DNA of 64,000 nucleotides from Strigamia acuminata (taxonomy: Eukaryota; Arthropoda; Chilopoda; Geophilomorpha; Linotaeniidae): NCBI GenBank assembly GCA_949358305.1, contig OX442314.1:43470581-43534580 (forward strand), in the 5' to 3' direction. Under the pieces are notes generated by a model. The model saw only the letters and a list, made by a program, of their open reading frames with translations. It was not told where the DNA came from and did not search any database. The position numbers and the translations under genes are program-made. Of the stretch, positions 16,989-26,807 are shown piece by piece (positions within the stretch are counted from its first letter, which is position 1; each line of letters opens with the position of its first letter).

Positions 16989-18557
16989 ATGTTGGTTTCT
17001 CGGCTGTTTCTCTTCCTGTGCGTCCCACCAACACTTGCCACCCAAGAAAAGGTGTGTAACACACCGAGCACAACCCACCTGTCCGTATTGAAAGACACCG
17101 AGACGCAACTCACGTGCAACTACGGAAGCGAATCGTCACCCGACGACAAACTTCAATTGATTTTCTGGTACAAGGACTCGTCCAACAACCCCTTCTACAG
17201 GTAAAACTAAGAAAAATAAAAAACAACATCGAACCAATCAAAACAATCCTCATTTCTCAGCGTCGATCTCCGCAACAAATCCCTCGTCCAAGCCGAGCAC
17301 ATCGTGCACTCGCAAAAAGACCGAATGCACTTCAACCAAACCAGCGCGTATCTATCAATCCCAAACACCCAACCGGGCGACCAAGGACACTACTGCTGCC
17401 GCGTCGACTTCCTCAAATCACCCACACGTTACTACGCCGTCAACTTGTCGGTCATAAGTACGAAATTGTACCCGAAACCCCACCAAAACCCAATTTTCCC
17501 CCCATTTTCAGCCTCGCCTTCACTGTCCGTCATCACCAACGAGCGCGGCCTGCGACTGGCTTCCTTCCCGCCGCCCTATGACGAGGGATCGCCGCTCTAC
17601 CTCTCGTGCAAAGTCGAACAAGGTGAACAAGAAATAAAATGGCAAACCGCTAATAACTCACGGTTAAAAATCTTAGGCCAACCACGACCGAGCGTCACCT
17701 GGTGGCACGACGACGTCCTCATTACCGACGCCCGACAATTCGTCTCCTCGGGAATCGTCCGCAACGACTTGACCGTCCCGGCGCTGCCACGCACGCACTT
17801 CAACACCACTTACACGTGCAGGGCGTCCAACACGAACCTGACGTCGCCGAGCACGACCAGCGTCACCATCGACATGAACCGTAAACAATCTGACCACTTG
17901 ACCAATCAAATCGGTTGAAATCGTCGCTTTCAGTCAAACCCATCCGAGTGACAATCCAACGGCCACTTCGCCCGCTGTCGGCGCAACACAAGTGCCAGCT
18001 GGAGTGCCAATGCGTCGGCTCCAGACCCGCAGCGGTCATCACCTGGTGGCTGGACCGCATCAAACTGCTGTCCGCCGAGCAGTACACGAGCCGCGACAAA
18101 GCTAGCACCCGCAGCGTGCTCATGCTCGTGCCCAGCAGCACCGACCACGGCAAACAACTCGTGTGCACGGCGCACAATCCTGTCGTGCCCAATAGCGACA
18201 TCCACGACAGTTGGACCCTCAACATTTATTGTGGGTATTTTTGCCGTTTTTCATTTTTCACTTCGAAAATTTTTTTTCGATTTTCAGACAGACCGGTGGT
18301 GGCGGTGGAAATGACGGCACCGCCGGACGAGGAAAACGTCGAGGAAAACACGGACGTGCACTTGGAATGCCACGTCGCTTCCAATCCGCTCGTGGTCGCC
18401 GTCAAGTGGAATTTCAAGGCAATGCGACGTCAAAACACATTCGCGTATATCACCTATAACCGATTTCTTCATTTTGCCAGTCCGCAAACGTGGAAAACAA
18501 CCCGGCAAACGGCATTACTGTGAGCGAGCAATCCCTGGTTATCCAATCCGTGCAACG
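16989..18557 (+). CDS. Sidestep-family Ig receptor, exons 1-7 (5' part)
   Basis: Exons: 16989-17200, 17261-17457, 17512-17622, 17677-17880, 17934-18230, 18288-18418 and 18481-18557 (interrupted). All introns are about 54-63 nt. All are GT-AG except 18419-18480, which is GC-AG (AAG|GCAATG). Every junction keeps phase. The protein starts with a signal peptide (residues 1 to about 18), then a V-type Ig domain (C43, W60, C116), a second Ig domain (C169, then RPSVTWW, C near 227) and two more Ig domains. The RPSVTWW core, the string of Ig domains, one FN3-like domain and one membrane span match the Sidestep family, axon-guidance surface proteins that bind Beaten path proteins. Exon 7 is cut at 18557 by element 2, so the intact coding order resumes at 30348. 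Confidence 0.85.
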
Positions 18558-19188
18558 TGTCGTGATTCGACTTTGTGGTTAAAGATAATAAATAATACAC
18601 TCGGGAATACAATATATTTCAAATACTGCTTTATTAAAACACGCTTACTAATACAAATATAAGTCAAGATGTTTCCTGTGTTGGTCCTCGGATTCGGCTG
18701 CGAATACGAGTTGCCGCTAAACAATGGCGGATCCAATTGTTTAGTCCTACGCGTGGTCTATGTTTGTTGTCTAGGGTATTTCCACGTGTTGTTATGAACA
18801 CGCGAGAATTCGCTTTCTCGTGCGAATTAAACGAATATCGTTCGAATATTTATTCTAGCGTAGATTGGCTACGCTAAATAAACGTGGCTGTTGTACAGTT
18901 GAGATGGTCAGCGGGCACCGGTCCTCGATCAATCCGTGAAACGGCCTGAAAGGTGAGGTAAATGGTGCTCTTGCTGAAATGTGGTAACTGTAGTGTCGTT
19001 TCCGGTCAAGTATCGGCGTTATATACTAACCGGAAATGACGTCATATGCAAATCCTTCCGATTATGCAGGTTCGCAGAAACACGAGACTAGTCAGTCTAG
19101 TCGGTATTTCTAGCGCGCTCTAGTGGCGAGTATTAGTAACACAATAATCACCGCTAATTACTTCTTCAGGTGATGCCGAATCACCACA
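18558..19188 (-). repeat. Element 2 LTR (3' LTR)
   Basis: 631 bp with TG...CA ends, matching 29713-30343. On the minus strand TATATAA at 19019-19025 is a plausible TATA box. It is followed directly by CGTCCCTCCCCGAG (plus strand), which is the polypurine tract of the minus strand. Confidence 0.95.
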
Positions 19189-19202
19189 CGTCCCTCCCCG
19201 AG
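19189..19202 (-). other. Element 2 polypurine tract
   Basis: On the minus strand CTCGGGGAGGGACG ends at the 3' LTR. It shares GGAGGGACG with element 1. Confidence 0.65.
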
Positions 19203-19387
19203 AATAAATCATCGGGGTCCCTTAAATAAAAGGAGGAACAATATCTAATCATAAAATAATCTTTTTATTTAAATGATGATGAATGGTGCATAAAATATTT
19301 TACATTCTTAAATAATTGATACGCAAACAAATAATAATAATTTCCTAGTTTGGAGAAGACAGTCTTCTCGTCACGATTTCTAATTAC

Positions 19388-22078
19388 TTATTTCTTCAAG
19401 TTATCGGCATAACTCGGCTTATCTTCCGAACTTGGTTCGTCCAGGTTGGGAGATGTGGTCAGTCTTGAAGAGTAGTCCGAGGGGTCTTCGCTCTCATTCA
19501 AGTAGAAACGTAGGTGTCCCGGCGCTTCCAGCGGATTTCCCGTTCGTTCGTGGGCCCAAATTGGTGGCAGGAAGGCCGACATACCTTGATTGGTGTGGTG
19601 GATTCTTTGGGCCTCGGCGATGCTGGTTGGTGCGCGATGGGCTCGGAGTAGTCGTTGATGTTGGATGAAGCGCTCGCCTCCGGCTCCGGCTTCGATAGCG
19701 TCCTTCATCCAGACGTAAAGAGAATAGCCACGATCTGGAGACTGGAGTAGTTTTGCCTCCGTGTCCTTCGTAAAGGACAACCCTGGGAAGTACATCCTGA
19801 GTCTGGCGGCGATTTGAGGCTCTGTCGTCTTTGGAACCTTCTTGCTCGACTTTGGGAGGAGCATCTTTTTCTTGGGTTCCTTCTTCTTGAGCGGGACTGG
19901 TTCGGCCAGTGGCTCGGAGGGTCCCTTCTCCCTCGGCGGAGGCGGAGGAGGAGGCGTCGGATCCCTGGGAACCGGAGCCTCTGCGGTTGGCGTGGCCGCC
20001 GAAGGTGACGGGAGCGAGCGTTGAATTATCGCTCGAACGTTCTGGTAGGAGGCCTCTGGATCCGGGTCCTGGGCCACCATTTGGGCTCGAATTACTGCCG
20101 CAGAGGGCACCAGACGTGTCCAGCTGTCTACGAGAGCCGGCGGAACTTGGAAACCCTCGTGGGCCACCACGATCCAGGCTGCTACAGCAACACGTGCGTT
20201 TCGGAAGGTGGCGGCGGCCAGCAAAATCGACATCAAGTCGGTAATGGCAACCACGATCCTCGTATTCCAATTTGGATGATCCCGATTTTTGTTCTGCGTA
20301 TATTCAATTGAGATCCGCTGAAGGTTCGTGATGACGTTTTGGATCACGTTTTGTTGGTAGGAGTCCATCTCGCACAAAAGCGCTCTAGCTTGCTCCACGG
20401 TCGTTACCTCCAGAAACTGTTGCAACGTTACCTCCGAAGGGTTGATTGGAGTCGAGGCTTGGATGACTGCTGGGGCTGGCAACATCGGATTGGGTCCCGT
20501 GGATGTCGTTGGCTGAGGCACAGATCTGACCAGACGTCTTGATTTTTCCGGTTCGGGCTTGTCCCAAACGATTGGAGTTCTCGTTGAAGTTGAGGCTTCG
20601 GGGATAGTTGGGAGAGGTTCGACTTTGGTCGGTCCAAAGCGAGCTTCTCGATGTCTGAGTTGTTCTTCAGAACTCAGTGTCGGTGCGCCGATTATCACTT
20701 TCTTGCGAAAGGCGCTTGGGAGGCTGACGCTGGATGTTACGCTTCTCGTCTGTGAGAGTTCCGGCTTGATGAAAGCACTTGGCGCCGTCTCTAGACTCGA
20801 GGCGGTCGAGGGAGTCGGGCGGTAGACTGGTTTCGGCTGCATTTGTTGGTATTTCATAACCACCGCGAGGAGATCCGCCTGAGTATACATCTTCTTCTGC
20901 TCGGGGACCTCGTCGATAATCACTTCGTCGTCAATCTTCATCGGTTCGGGACTGTCCCAAATCGATTTGATGACTTCACAGCGTCTCCTATCTCGCTGTC
21001 GTAATTCCTCTTCGCGATACGCTTTCCATGAACGTGCGCGACTCTCCGATCCTCTCCTTCTTCGTTCGTCCTGTAACCGGAGGTTCTCTCGTTCACGTCG
21101 GGCTTTCTCATCACGTTCGCGTAGGAACTCCTCTCGATGTCTATTCCAGGATTCCTTGTTTTCTTCCCGCCGTCGGAAGTAATTTCTACGATAATCGTCC
21201 CAATTTTCTTGGTTCCTATCGCGTCTGCGTTGATCCTCTCGACGGTCGGGGCGTTCGCGCACATTTTCTCTTCTTCGGCTGGTTGACGGGGCGTCCCTGG
21301 ATTGAAATCGCGATGTTTGTGGGGCCTCCGTCTTTCCCAGGCGAGAGAGAGCGCTTGGTTTGGCCAGGCGTTTCTCTGTCGCGGGTTTCTTATTCTGCGC
21401 GCTGCTGGAAGTGCTTGGCTTGTCCAGGCATTGTTTCTTCGCTGAGCAGCCTGCTTCGTCGTGCTCGTTGGAGAGACGTTTCTCGGCTTTCTGGCGTTTG
21501 CGACCAAAGAAGCCCAAAAAATGCAATTGATGCATTGCTCGTTGCGAGGTGATGAAACCGTGTCTCGGTCTCCAATCTGGGCGGTCGGGCCGGTCTTCGC
21601 GGATCTGAAGGAGCCAAAACCTGATTTCCTCGGTCGAGTAACCGTCCGGCTGTAGATAATTGAAAACCTCGTCATGTGCGGTCCGCCTTACTTCTTCGTA
21701 ATATGCCATATGGATCTGGTGTTTTTCTTCATCTGTTTCGGCGTCGCGCCATTGTTCGTAAACGTCCCATCCTCGCTGGTCGTCAGGAAAGGCGGCTCGG
21801 ATTAGTGGATTCGGGATTGGCGCTGGCGGGTCCATATTTCTCGAGATAACTGCCCGTAAAGCTGCTTGATATTGGCGCGGCATGTAGTGGATCAACGTTT
21901 GCTGGCTGGACCAGTAGCGGCTGATCGCACGGGACAATAAAAGGCGAATTTTCCATGGTTCAAAGTCGACCGCTTCTTCGAGCGCTTGTCGGAACAGTAT
22001 GGGGATTACTTCGCGCCATAAGCTGCCTGCGGAAACTCTTTTCGGGTCGATTTGCCCCCACGTAGTGCGATATCCGTC
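19388..22078 (-). CDS. Element 2 third ORF, main exon (non-env protein)
   Basis: The exon encodes 896 residues after a TATTTAG acceptor, starting GAC at 22078. Together with the leader exon 22357-22509 it gives 947. The N-terminal stretch that aligns with element 1 (QIDP..., PILFRQALE, WKIRLLLSR) lies upstream of the first in-frame ATG, which argues that translation enters from a spliced leader. Blocks shared with elements 1 and 4 are RQAL..WKIRL..SR; AMHQLHFLGFFG; an Arg/Glu-rich linker near residues 270-400; AVAAWIVVAHEGFQVPP; LLRAHRAPTSIAEAQRI; and IWAHERTG..LNESEDPSD. A PPPPPPP tract precedes the C-terminal block. No signal peptide or membrane span is seen. Function unknown. Confidence 0.8.
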   Translation of the reverse strand, partial: DGYRTTWGQIDPKRVSAGSLWREVIPILFRQALEEAVDFEPWKIRLLLSRAISRYWSSQQTLIHYMPRQYQAALRAVISRNMDPPAPIPNPLIRAAFPDDQRGWDVYEQWRDAETDEEKHQIHMAYYEEVRRTAHDEVFNYLQPDGYSTEEIRFWLLQIREDRPDRPDWRPRHGFITSQRAMHQLHFLGFFGRKRQKAEKRLSNEHDEAGCSAKKQCLDKPSTSSSAQNKKPATEKRLAKPSALSRLGKTEAPQTSRFQSRDAPSTSRRRENVRERPDRREDQRRRDRNQENWDDYRRNYFRRREENKESWNRHREEFLRERDEKARRERENLRLQDERRRRGSESRARSWKAYREEELRQRDRRRCEVIKSIWDSPEPMKIDDEVIIDEVPEQKKMYTQADLLAVVMKYQQMQPKPVYRPTPSTASSLETAPSAFIKPELSQTRSVTSSVSLPSAFRKKVIIGAPTLSSEEQLRHREARFGPTKVEPLPTIPEASTSTRTPIVWDKPEPEKSRRLVRSVPQPTTSTGPNPMLPAPAVIQASTPINPSEVTLQQFLEVTTVEQARALLCEMDSYQQNVIQNVITNLQRISIEYTQNKNRDHPNWNTRIVVAITDLMSILLAAATFRNARVAVAAWIVVAHEGFQVPPALVDSWTRLVPSAAVIRAQMVAQDPDPEASYQNVRAIIQRSLPSPSAATPTAEAPVPRDPTPPPPPPPREKGPSEPLAEPVPLKKKEPKKKMLLPKSSKKVPKTTEPQIAARLRMYFPGLSFTKDTEAKLLQSPDRGYSLYVWMKDAIEAGAGGERFIQHQRLLRAHRAPTSIAEAQRIHHTNQGMSAFLPPIWAHERTGNPLEAPGHLRFYLNESEDPSDYSSRLTTSPNLDEPSSEDKPSYADNLKK

Positions 22079-22356
22079 CTAAATATTAGAATATTAATAA
22101 ATATATTAGGATCGTTGATTAATTTGTCATATTTTTGTAGAGATTCTTTCGTCTAACACAAGATGGCGTCATGGTCGGCCATGTGCTTTTCGACCACGTG
22201 TTTTGAAGTTAATTTTTCTTTCGGTATTTGATTAATTTTGATAATTTGTCACTTAAAGTTAAATTATTTTTTCGTTTGTGGTCAGTCCACGAACTTATTT
22301 CGTATTTTTGATTATCGATACTTGAATTTTTTCTATTTTTTTTTTTTTTTACTTAC

Positions 22357-22509
22357 GTCGGGTTGGACATCGGGTTCATTGGGTTCGTCCCAATTTCCCT
22401 CTTCGTTGTTTACAATGATTTGTAACAAATCCACTTGATCTTCATCGTCATCCTCGGAAGCGTTGTTTACGGCCCGTTCAATTTCTTTCTTCCAATCATT
22501 TCTTTTCAT
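22357..22509 (-). CDS. Element 2 third ORF, leader exon
   Basis: A 51-codon exon runs from ATG at 22509 (MKRNDWKKEIERAVNN...) to ...NWDEPNEPDVQPD at a strong donor GAC|GTAAGT. It is acidic. The intron 22079-22356 (278 nt) joins it in phase 0 to the main exon. The NWDE motif just before the donor is shared with the element 1 leader. Confidence 0.7.
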
Positions 22510-22694
22510 TTTTCGGAAATTAATTTGATACTTTGATTTACGGCTGCCTCGAGGTGATCGTCGCTTAGTCGGAGATGACAGTGATAAATGTGGGTCGGGT
22601 TAGAGGTTAACTATTAGTCTCATGTCATCTTTGATTGGTTTGGCCAATTAAGACGCATTGTGGGACGTAACAGGTGTCCCCCCTGTGGTTGTTT

Positions 22695-25600
22695 TTATCG
22701 ATTGTTTGAGACAATGGCCGGAGTCGCTTTTTGTTTTCCGACGAGTTTCCCGTCTTTTATGAACGGGTTTGGCTTGTGTCGACGCATACCGTATATTTTA
22801 TCAGGTTTGAGGATTCTTGTAGTCTTATTTTTGTTTGATTGCTTTCCTTTTTTAGGAGATTCTTCGACTATTTCCTCCCTCTCCGAAATCTCATCCGGGG
22901 CGTCGGCCGCTTCGTGTGACTCATCTTGAACTAAATTGGTTGGGCCAGTTTGTTCATCTAAAAACATGTCGCGAATAATTGGATTTTGCGCTGGTTTCGT
23001 CTGATATTCCGTCCAAGCCTCTTGAGGAAACTCAGGTAAGTATGGAGTTAATTCTCGGGCGTGGATCGATCTAAAATTAACGTTGTCTGCCAATCTTTTT
23101 AGCTTGAAAGCGTTTCCGCCGTGGGCTTCGAGTATGACGTACGGGCCGTCGCGTTTGTCTGCTAAGCCTGCGTGGACCCCCTTATTGGCGCTGGACTGAA
23201 TATGTGTGTCTTTCCAGACGAGGTCATTGACTTTAAAATTGCAGAAGGGCCGATCCTTTCCAGCAATGCTAATACGATCTCTCATGTCGAATATGTGTGA
23301 CATCATGTGCTGATAAGTGGCCGAAATTATTTGCTCCAGTCTGTCGACATAAATATGAGGCTTCTCAGGATCAATTTCCAGTATTTCCTCCGGTATTCGT
23401 GGGTCCCAGGGTACTCTGAGTTCCCGAGCGAAGTTTAGAAACGCGGGAGAAAATTTGCGGTTCCTTGAGATCGTTGTGCGGATGCTGAAGGCAATTTCAC
23501 GAAGATATTCGTCCCAGCTGGAGTGAACATCGGTGAAAATTGCTAGTGCATATTTTATATCGCGATTTAACCTTTCGACGGGATTGGCCCGTGGATTATA
23601 GGTTGATGTATATGATGTCTCGATGTCGAATTTTTTACAGAAGTCTTTGTACAAATTTGACGCGAATTGTGGTCCATTATCGGAGATTAATTTTCGAGGG
23701 AATCCAAAATGAAGCGCCACTTCGTACAAACATCGAATGATTTTTTGCTTAGTTGGTCTCTCCATTGGAAAGAGTTCGGGCCATCCAGTCGCGACATCCA
23801 TGATTACTAATATATATTTGTTTTTATTGGATGACGTGGGCTTTGGGCCCATTAAATCCACGCTCCAGCAATCGAAGGGTGCGAAAGGGCCAAGTGAGAT
23901 TCTCTCGTAGCTCTTGGGCGTCCTCGGCTTGCACGCTTGGCATCTGGGGCAGTGATGAATAAAACGAACGATATCTCGGGTCATTTTTGGCCAGAAATAA
24001 AGTTGATTTGCTCGGTAGATCGTTCTGGCCACTCCAGAATGTCCGGCGAGCGGGTGTCCGTGGACCATCCACAGAAACCTTGTCAGCAGACTCCTGGGTA
24101 TAACGACTTTCATCGAAGTTCCCGTCTCCGTCAGATCATCGCGGAAATTCGGGTGGTGTTTTAGTAGAAGTCCATCCTCGATTAAGTACGTGGAGGCTTC
24201 TCTTTCGAATTCTTCGCGTTGGATTTCGTCGAAATTCTCGTCGGGAAATTTTTTATCTGTGATGAAGTTTCGATAAGTTTTACAGAAGTCGTCTGTCATC
24301 TGGGCGGCTATTAATTCGTCCCTGGTGGGCGGCTTACTATTCGTCCCCTTGCTTACGTGGGCGACGAATGCTCGAACGTACTTGTCGGAGATTCGAGGTT
24401 CTATCGTTAGCTCGTAATTTGGGTGAGCGTCCTTGACAGACTGGTATGCTCGGAGCCAATAATTGTAATAATTTTGGTCTCCTGACTCGAGTTTCTCCTT
24501 GGGTAATTCGTTTAGCTTTTTAAATTCCCATTTTCGGACGGGGTTCGGACAGTAGAAGAGGCGTGAGTCGTCCTCTCCGCAGTCGGTCTCGTCTTCGGGG
24601 TCTGAAGCTGGGGCTCGTGAGAGGGCGTCTGCCACGACGTTGAATTTTCCGGGTCGGTATTCAATGATTAAGTCACAAGCCATTAATTCTAGCTGCCAGC
24701 GAGCCATTCTTCCGGACGGTTCCTTCAACGCCATTAACCACTTTAGTGCTTCGTGGTCAGTTTGTACGTTGAACTTGGTAAATTCCAGGTATGGTCTGAA
24801 TTTTCGGATTGCCCAGACGACGGCTAGACATTCTAACTCTGTCGCATTATAATTCTTTTCGGCTGCTTGTAATTTCCGGCTGATGAACATCGTCGGGACC
24901 TCTAACACTACTCCGTCGATGTCATGCTTTTGAAGCAACGCAGCACCTAGGCCAATTCGACTGGCGTCGGTGTGAAGAGTGAATTCTCGATTAAGATCTG
25001 GTAGGGGAATTCGTTTTACATCGATCAGCATTTGTTTTATCTTGTTAAACGATGTTTCGCAGTGGTCAGTCCACTCGAAATCTTTATCGTTGCGTAACAG
25101 ATCTGTGATGGGTGCCGCGACGTCTGCCAAATTTGGGAGCAATCGATTGAAGAAATTCACCATGCCCATGAAACGTTGGACTCCTTTTACATCTTCCGGG
25201 GCGGGGAACTGGCTAATCGCCTGGGTCTTTTTCGGGTCGATGGATAGGCCACCTGTTCCGACTGTGTAACCCAGGAATGCCAATTCTTTGCGGCAAAATT
25301 TACTTTTCCCTGGATGAATGTTTAGACCGGCTTTTGTGAGTCGCTCCATGACGTCATTCACGTGTATCAGGTGGTCTTCAAAAGTTTGGGAGACTATGAC
25401 TATATCATCGAGGTAAGCCCATGCGTATTTGTGTAAGGCATCGCCGAGAACTTTTTCTATTAGTTTTTGAAAGGTGGCGGGTGCGTTTACTAACCCGAAG
25501 GGCATTACATTAAACATCAGTCGACCCTGTGGTGCCCAAAAAGCTGTTTTCTCTTTATCCTCTTCCCGCAATTCAACCTGCCAGTAACCCTTGGACAAGT

Positions 25601-26801
25601 CCATGGTCGTGACCCAGTTAAATGGGGCGAGCTCCCGTAGAATCGCTTCTATTGACGGCATTTGGATGGGGTCGATGACGGTTATGGCGTTTAAAGGTCT
25701 ATAATCGATGCAGAGGCGCGGTTCGGAGCCTGGTCGCATGACGAGGACAATCCTCATTCCATATTCTCCGATGGCGTGCGACACGATCCCTTTTTCGAGC
25801 AACTCGTTGCACATCGTTCTTACGATATGTCTCTTTTGGGGATTCATAGTTTTAAAAGGTACTCGCACCGGTTTTCCCGTAACCAATTCGATCTCGTGCA
25901 TTACGTAACTAGTCTTTCCTGGATCTTTATTTAAGTTCTTCGAGTGCTTCTTGAGCATTTCCTCGAGGAGTTTCGTTTGTTCTTCTCCGAGATTGGCGTC
26001 CATGGCCAGATTATGTATTAAATTCTCCTCTTGGAGGATAGTATTAAACGACTTAAAATTATAGTCTTGGATGAACTTCTTAATTTCGCCTCCTCCCCAT
26101 TCCTCGTCGTCCTTAGCTTTGTCTAGGAGTTCCGGAGGTATTATGGGTAGTCGTGGGTCCTCGTGGTTGTCGATGTAATTCCACGAACGTGTGACTGGGT
26201 TGGGCTGGATGTTCATCCGTTCCATCAAATCCATTCCTATCAGCAGGATTGTGTCTCGGGTTGGTAACACGATGAAGAAATGCTTAATCGTGCCTCCTTC
26301 CCATACAAAATCGGTTGATAACGTCCCCACTGCTCTAACTTCTCCCGCTGCTGTAAGAACTCGAATGTTCTCGTTCATTCCCCGTAATTTTTTCTGTATT
26401 TTTTCTTCGAGTGATTCGAATAAGTCGGTGGAGATAAACGACTGATCCGCTCCCGAGTCGAGTAGTCCCATTAACACCTTTTTGCCGAAAGAGACTGGTA
26501 TTTTAGCCAGTACGCTCTTCGCTTCTGTTGATAGGTTGCAACGAAGTATTCGCTTTTTAAGAGGATTGGCCCCTTGGTCAAGCGGCAAAGTCATGAAAGC
26601 GTTGGCTATACCGTCTTCGTCTCTAATTTCGAATTTCCGTTTTTTGGTTGGAGTTGTGACTTCCTCGTTGGCAGCTTCCTCGAAGAATTCCAACAATTTT
26701 TCCATTTCTTTAATTTGTTTTTCCACCAGAGTAAGGTCCATCGTTTTCGAAGTTATCGCGAGCGGATGTGGAATCACTTTTGTTCCGCCCGCGAGTTCCA
26801 G
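22695..26801 (-). CDS. pol: Element 2 Pol: protease, reverse transcriptase, RNase H, integrase
   Basis: 1368 residues in the -1 frame relative to gag, entered at the slippery site 26801-26807. Landmarks counted from the codon at 26777: protease LLDSGADQSF near 105-114; RT LCIDYRPLN and YLDD near 455; RNase H LHTDASRIGLG; integrase zinc finger HGHPLAGHSG...CPRCQAC; core SVDLMGP, ISDNGPQF and NPVERLN for the D, D, E residues. The frame is unbroken. The sequence is close to element 1 Pol over RT and integrase, so the two elements belong to one lineage. Confidence 0.95.
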   Translation of the reverse strand: MELAGGTKVIPHPLAITSKTMDLTLVEKQIKEMEKLLEFFEEAANEEVTTPTKKRKFEIRDEDGIANAFMTLPLDQGANPLKKRILRCNLSTEAKSVLAKIPVSFGKKVLMGLLDSGADQSFISTDLFESLEEKIQKKLRGMNENIRVLTAAGEVRAVGTLSTDFVWEGGTIKHFFIVLPTRDTILLIGMDLMERMNIQPNPVTRSWNYIDNHEDPRLPIIPPELLDKAKDDEEWGGGEIKKFIQDYNFKSFNTILQEENLIHNLAMDANLGEEQTKLLEEMLKKHSKNLNKDPGKTSYVMHEIELVTGKPVRVPFKTMNPQKRHIVRTMCNELLEKGIVSHAIGEYGMRIVLVMRPGSEPRLCIDYRPLNAITVIDPIQMPSIEAILRELAPFNWVTTMDLSKGYWQVELREEDKEKTAFWAPQGRLMFNVMPFGLVNAPATFQKLIEKVLGDALHKYAWAYLDDIVIVSQTFEDHLIHVNDVMERLTKAGLNIHPGKSKFCRKELAFLGYTVGTGGLSIDPKKTQAISQFPAPEDVKGVQRFMGMVNFFNRLLPNLADVAAPITDLLRNDKDFEWTDHCETSFNKIKQMLIDVKRIPLPDLNREFTLHTDASRIGLGAALLQKHDIDGVVLEVPTMFISRKLQAAEKNYNATELECLAVVWAIRKFRPYLEFTKFNVQTDHEALKWLMALKEPSGRMARWQLELMACDLIIEYRPGKFNVVADALSRAPASDPEDETDCGEDDSRLFYCPNPVRKWEFKKLNELPKEKLESGDQNYYNYWLRAYQSVKDAHPNYELTIEPRISDKYVRAFVAHVSKGTNSKPPTRDELIAAQMTDDFCKTYRNFITDKKFPDENFDEIQREEFEREASTYLIEDGLLLKHHPNFRDDLTETGTSMKVVIPRSLLTRFLWMVHGHPLAGHSGVARTIYRANQLYFWPKMTRDIVRFIHHCPRCQACKPRTPKSYERISLGPFAPFDCWSVDLMGPKPTSSNKNKYILVIMDVATGWPELFPMERPTKQKIIRCLYEVALHFGFPRKLISDNGPQFASNLYKDFCKKFDIETSYTSTYNPRANPVERLNRDIKYALAIFTDVHSSWDEYLREIAFSIRTTISRNRKFSPAFLNFARELRVPWDPRIPEEILEIDPEKPHIYVDRLEQIISATYQHMMSHIFDMRDRISIAGKDRPFCNFKVNDLVWKDTHIQSSANKGVHAGLADKRDGPYVILEAHGGNAFKLKRLADNVNFRSIHARELTPYLPEFPQEAWTEYQTKPAQNPIIRDMFLDEQTGPTNLVQDESHEAADAPDEISEREEIVEESPKKGKQSNKNKTTRILKPDKIYGMRRHKPNPFIKDGKLVGKQKATPAIVSNNR

Positions 26802-26807
26802 TTTTTT
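26757..26807 (-). promoter_or_regulatory. Element 2 -1 ribosomal frameshift signal
   Basis: The minus-strand heptamer A AAA AAC (26801-26807) lies in the gag frame, followed by a 7-nt spacer. The stem CGCGGGCGGA (26784-26793) pairs with TCCGCTCGCG (26757-26766) over 10 bp with one G-U. The gag TGA falls in the loop and the -1 frame is open into pol. Confidence 0.85.

Noticed and set aside
22695-26801. Copia or BEL/Pao assignment for the large elements
   Set aside because: Integrase follows RNase H (not Copia), and RT YLDD with Gypsy-type LCIDYRPLN and the integrase HHCC form fit Gypsy.
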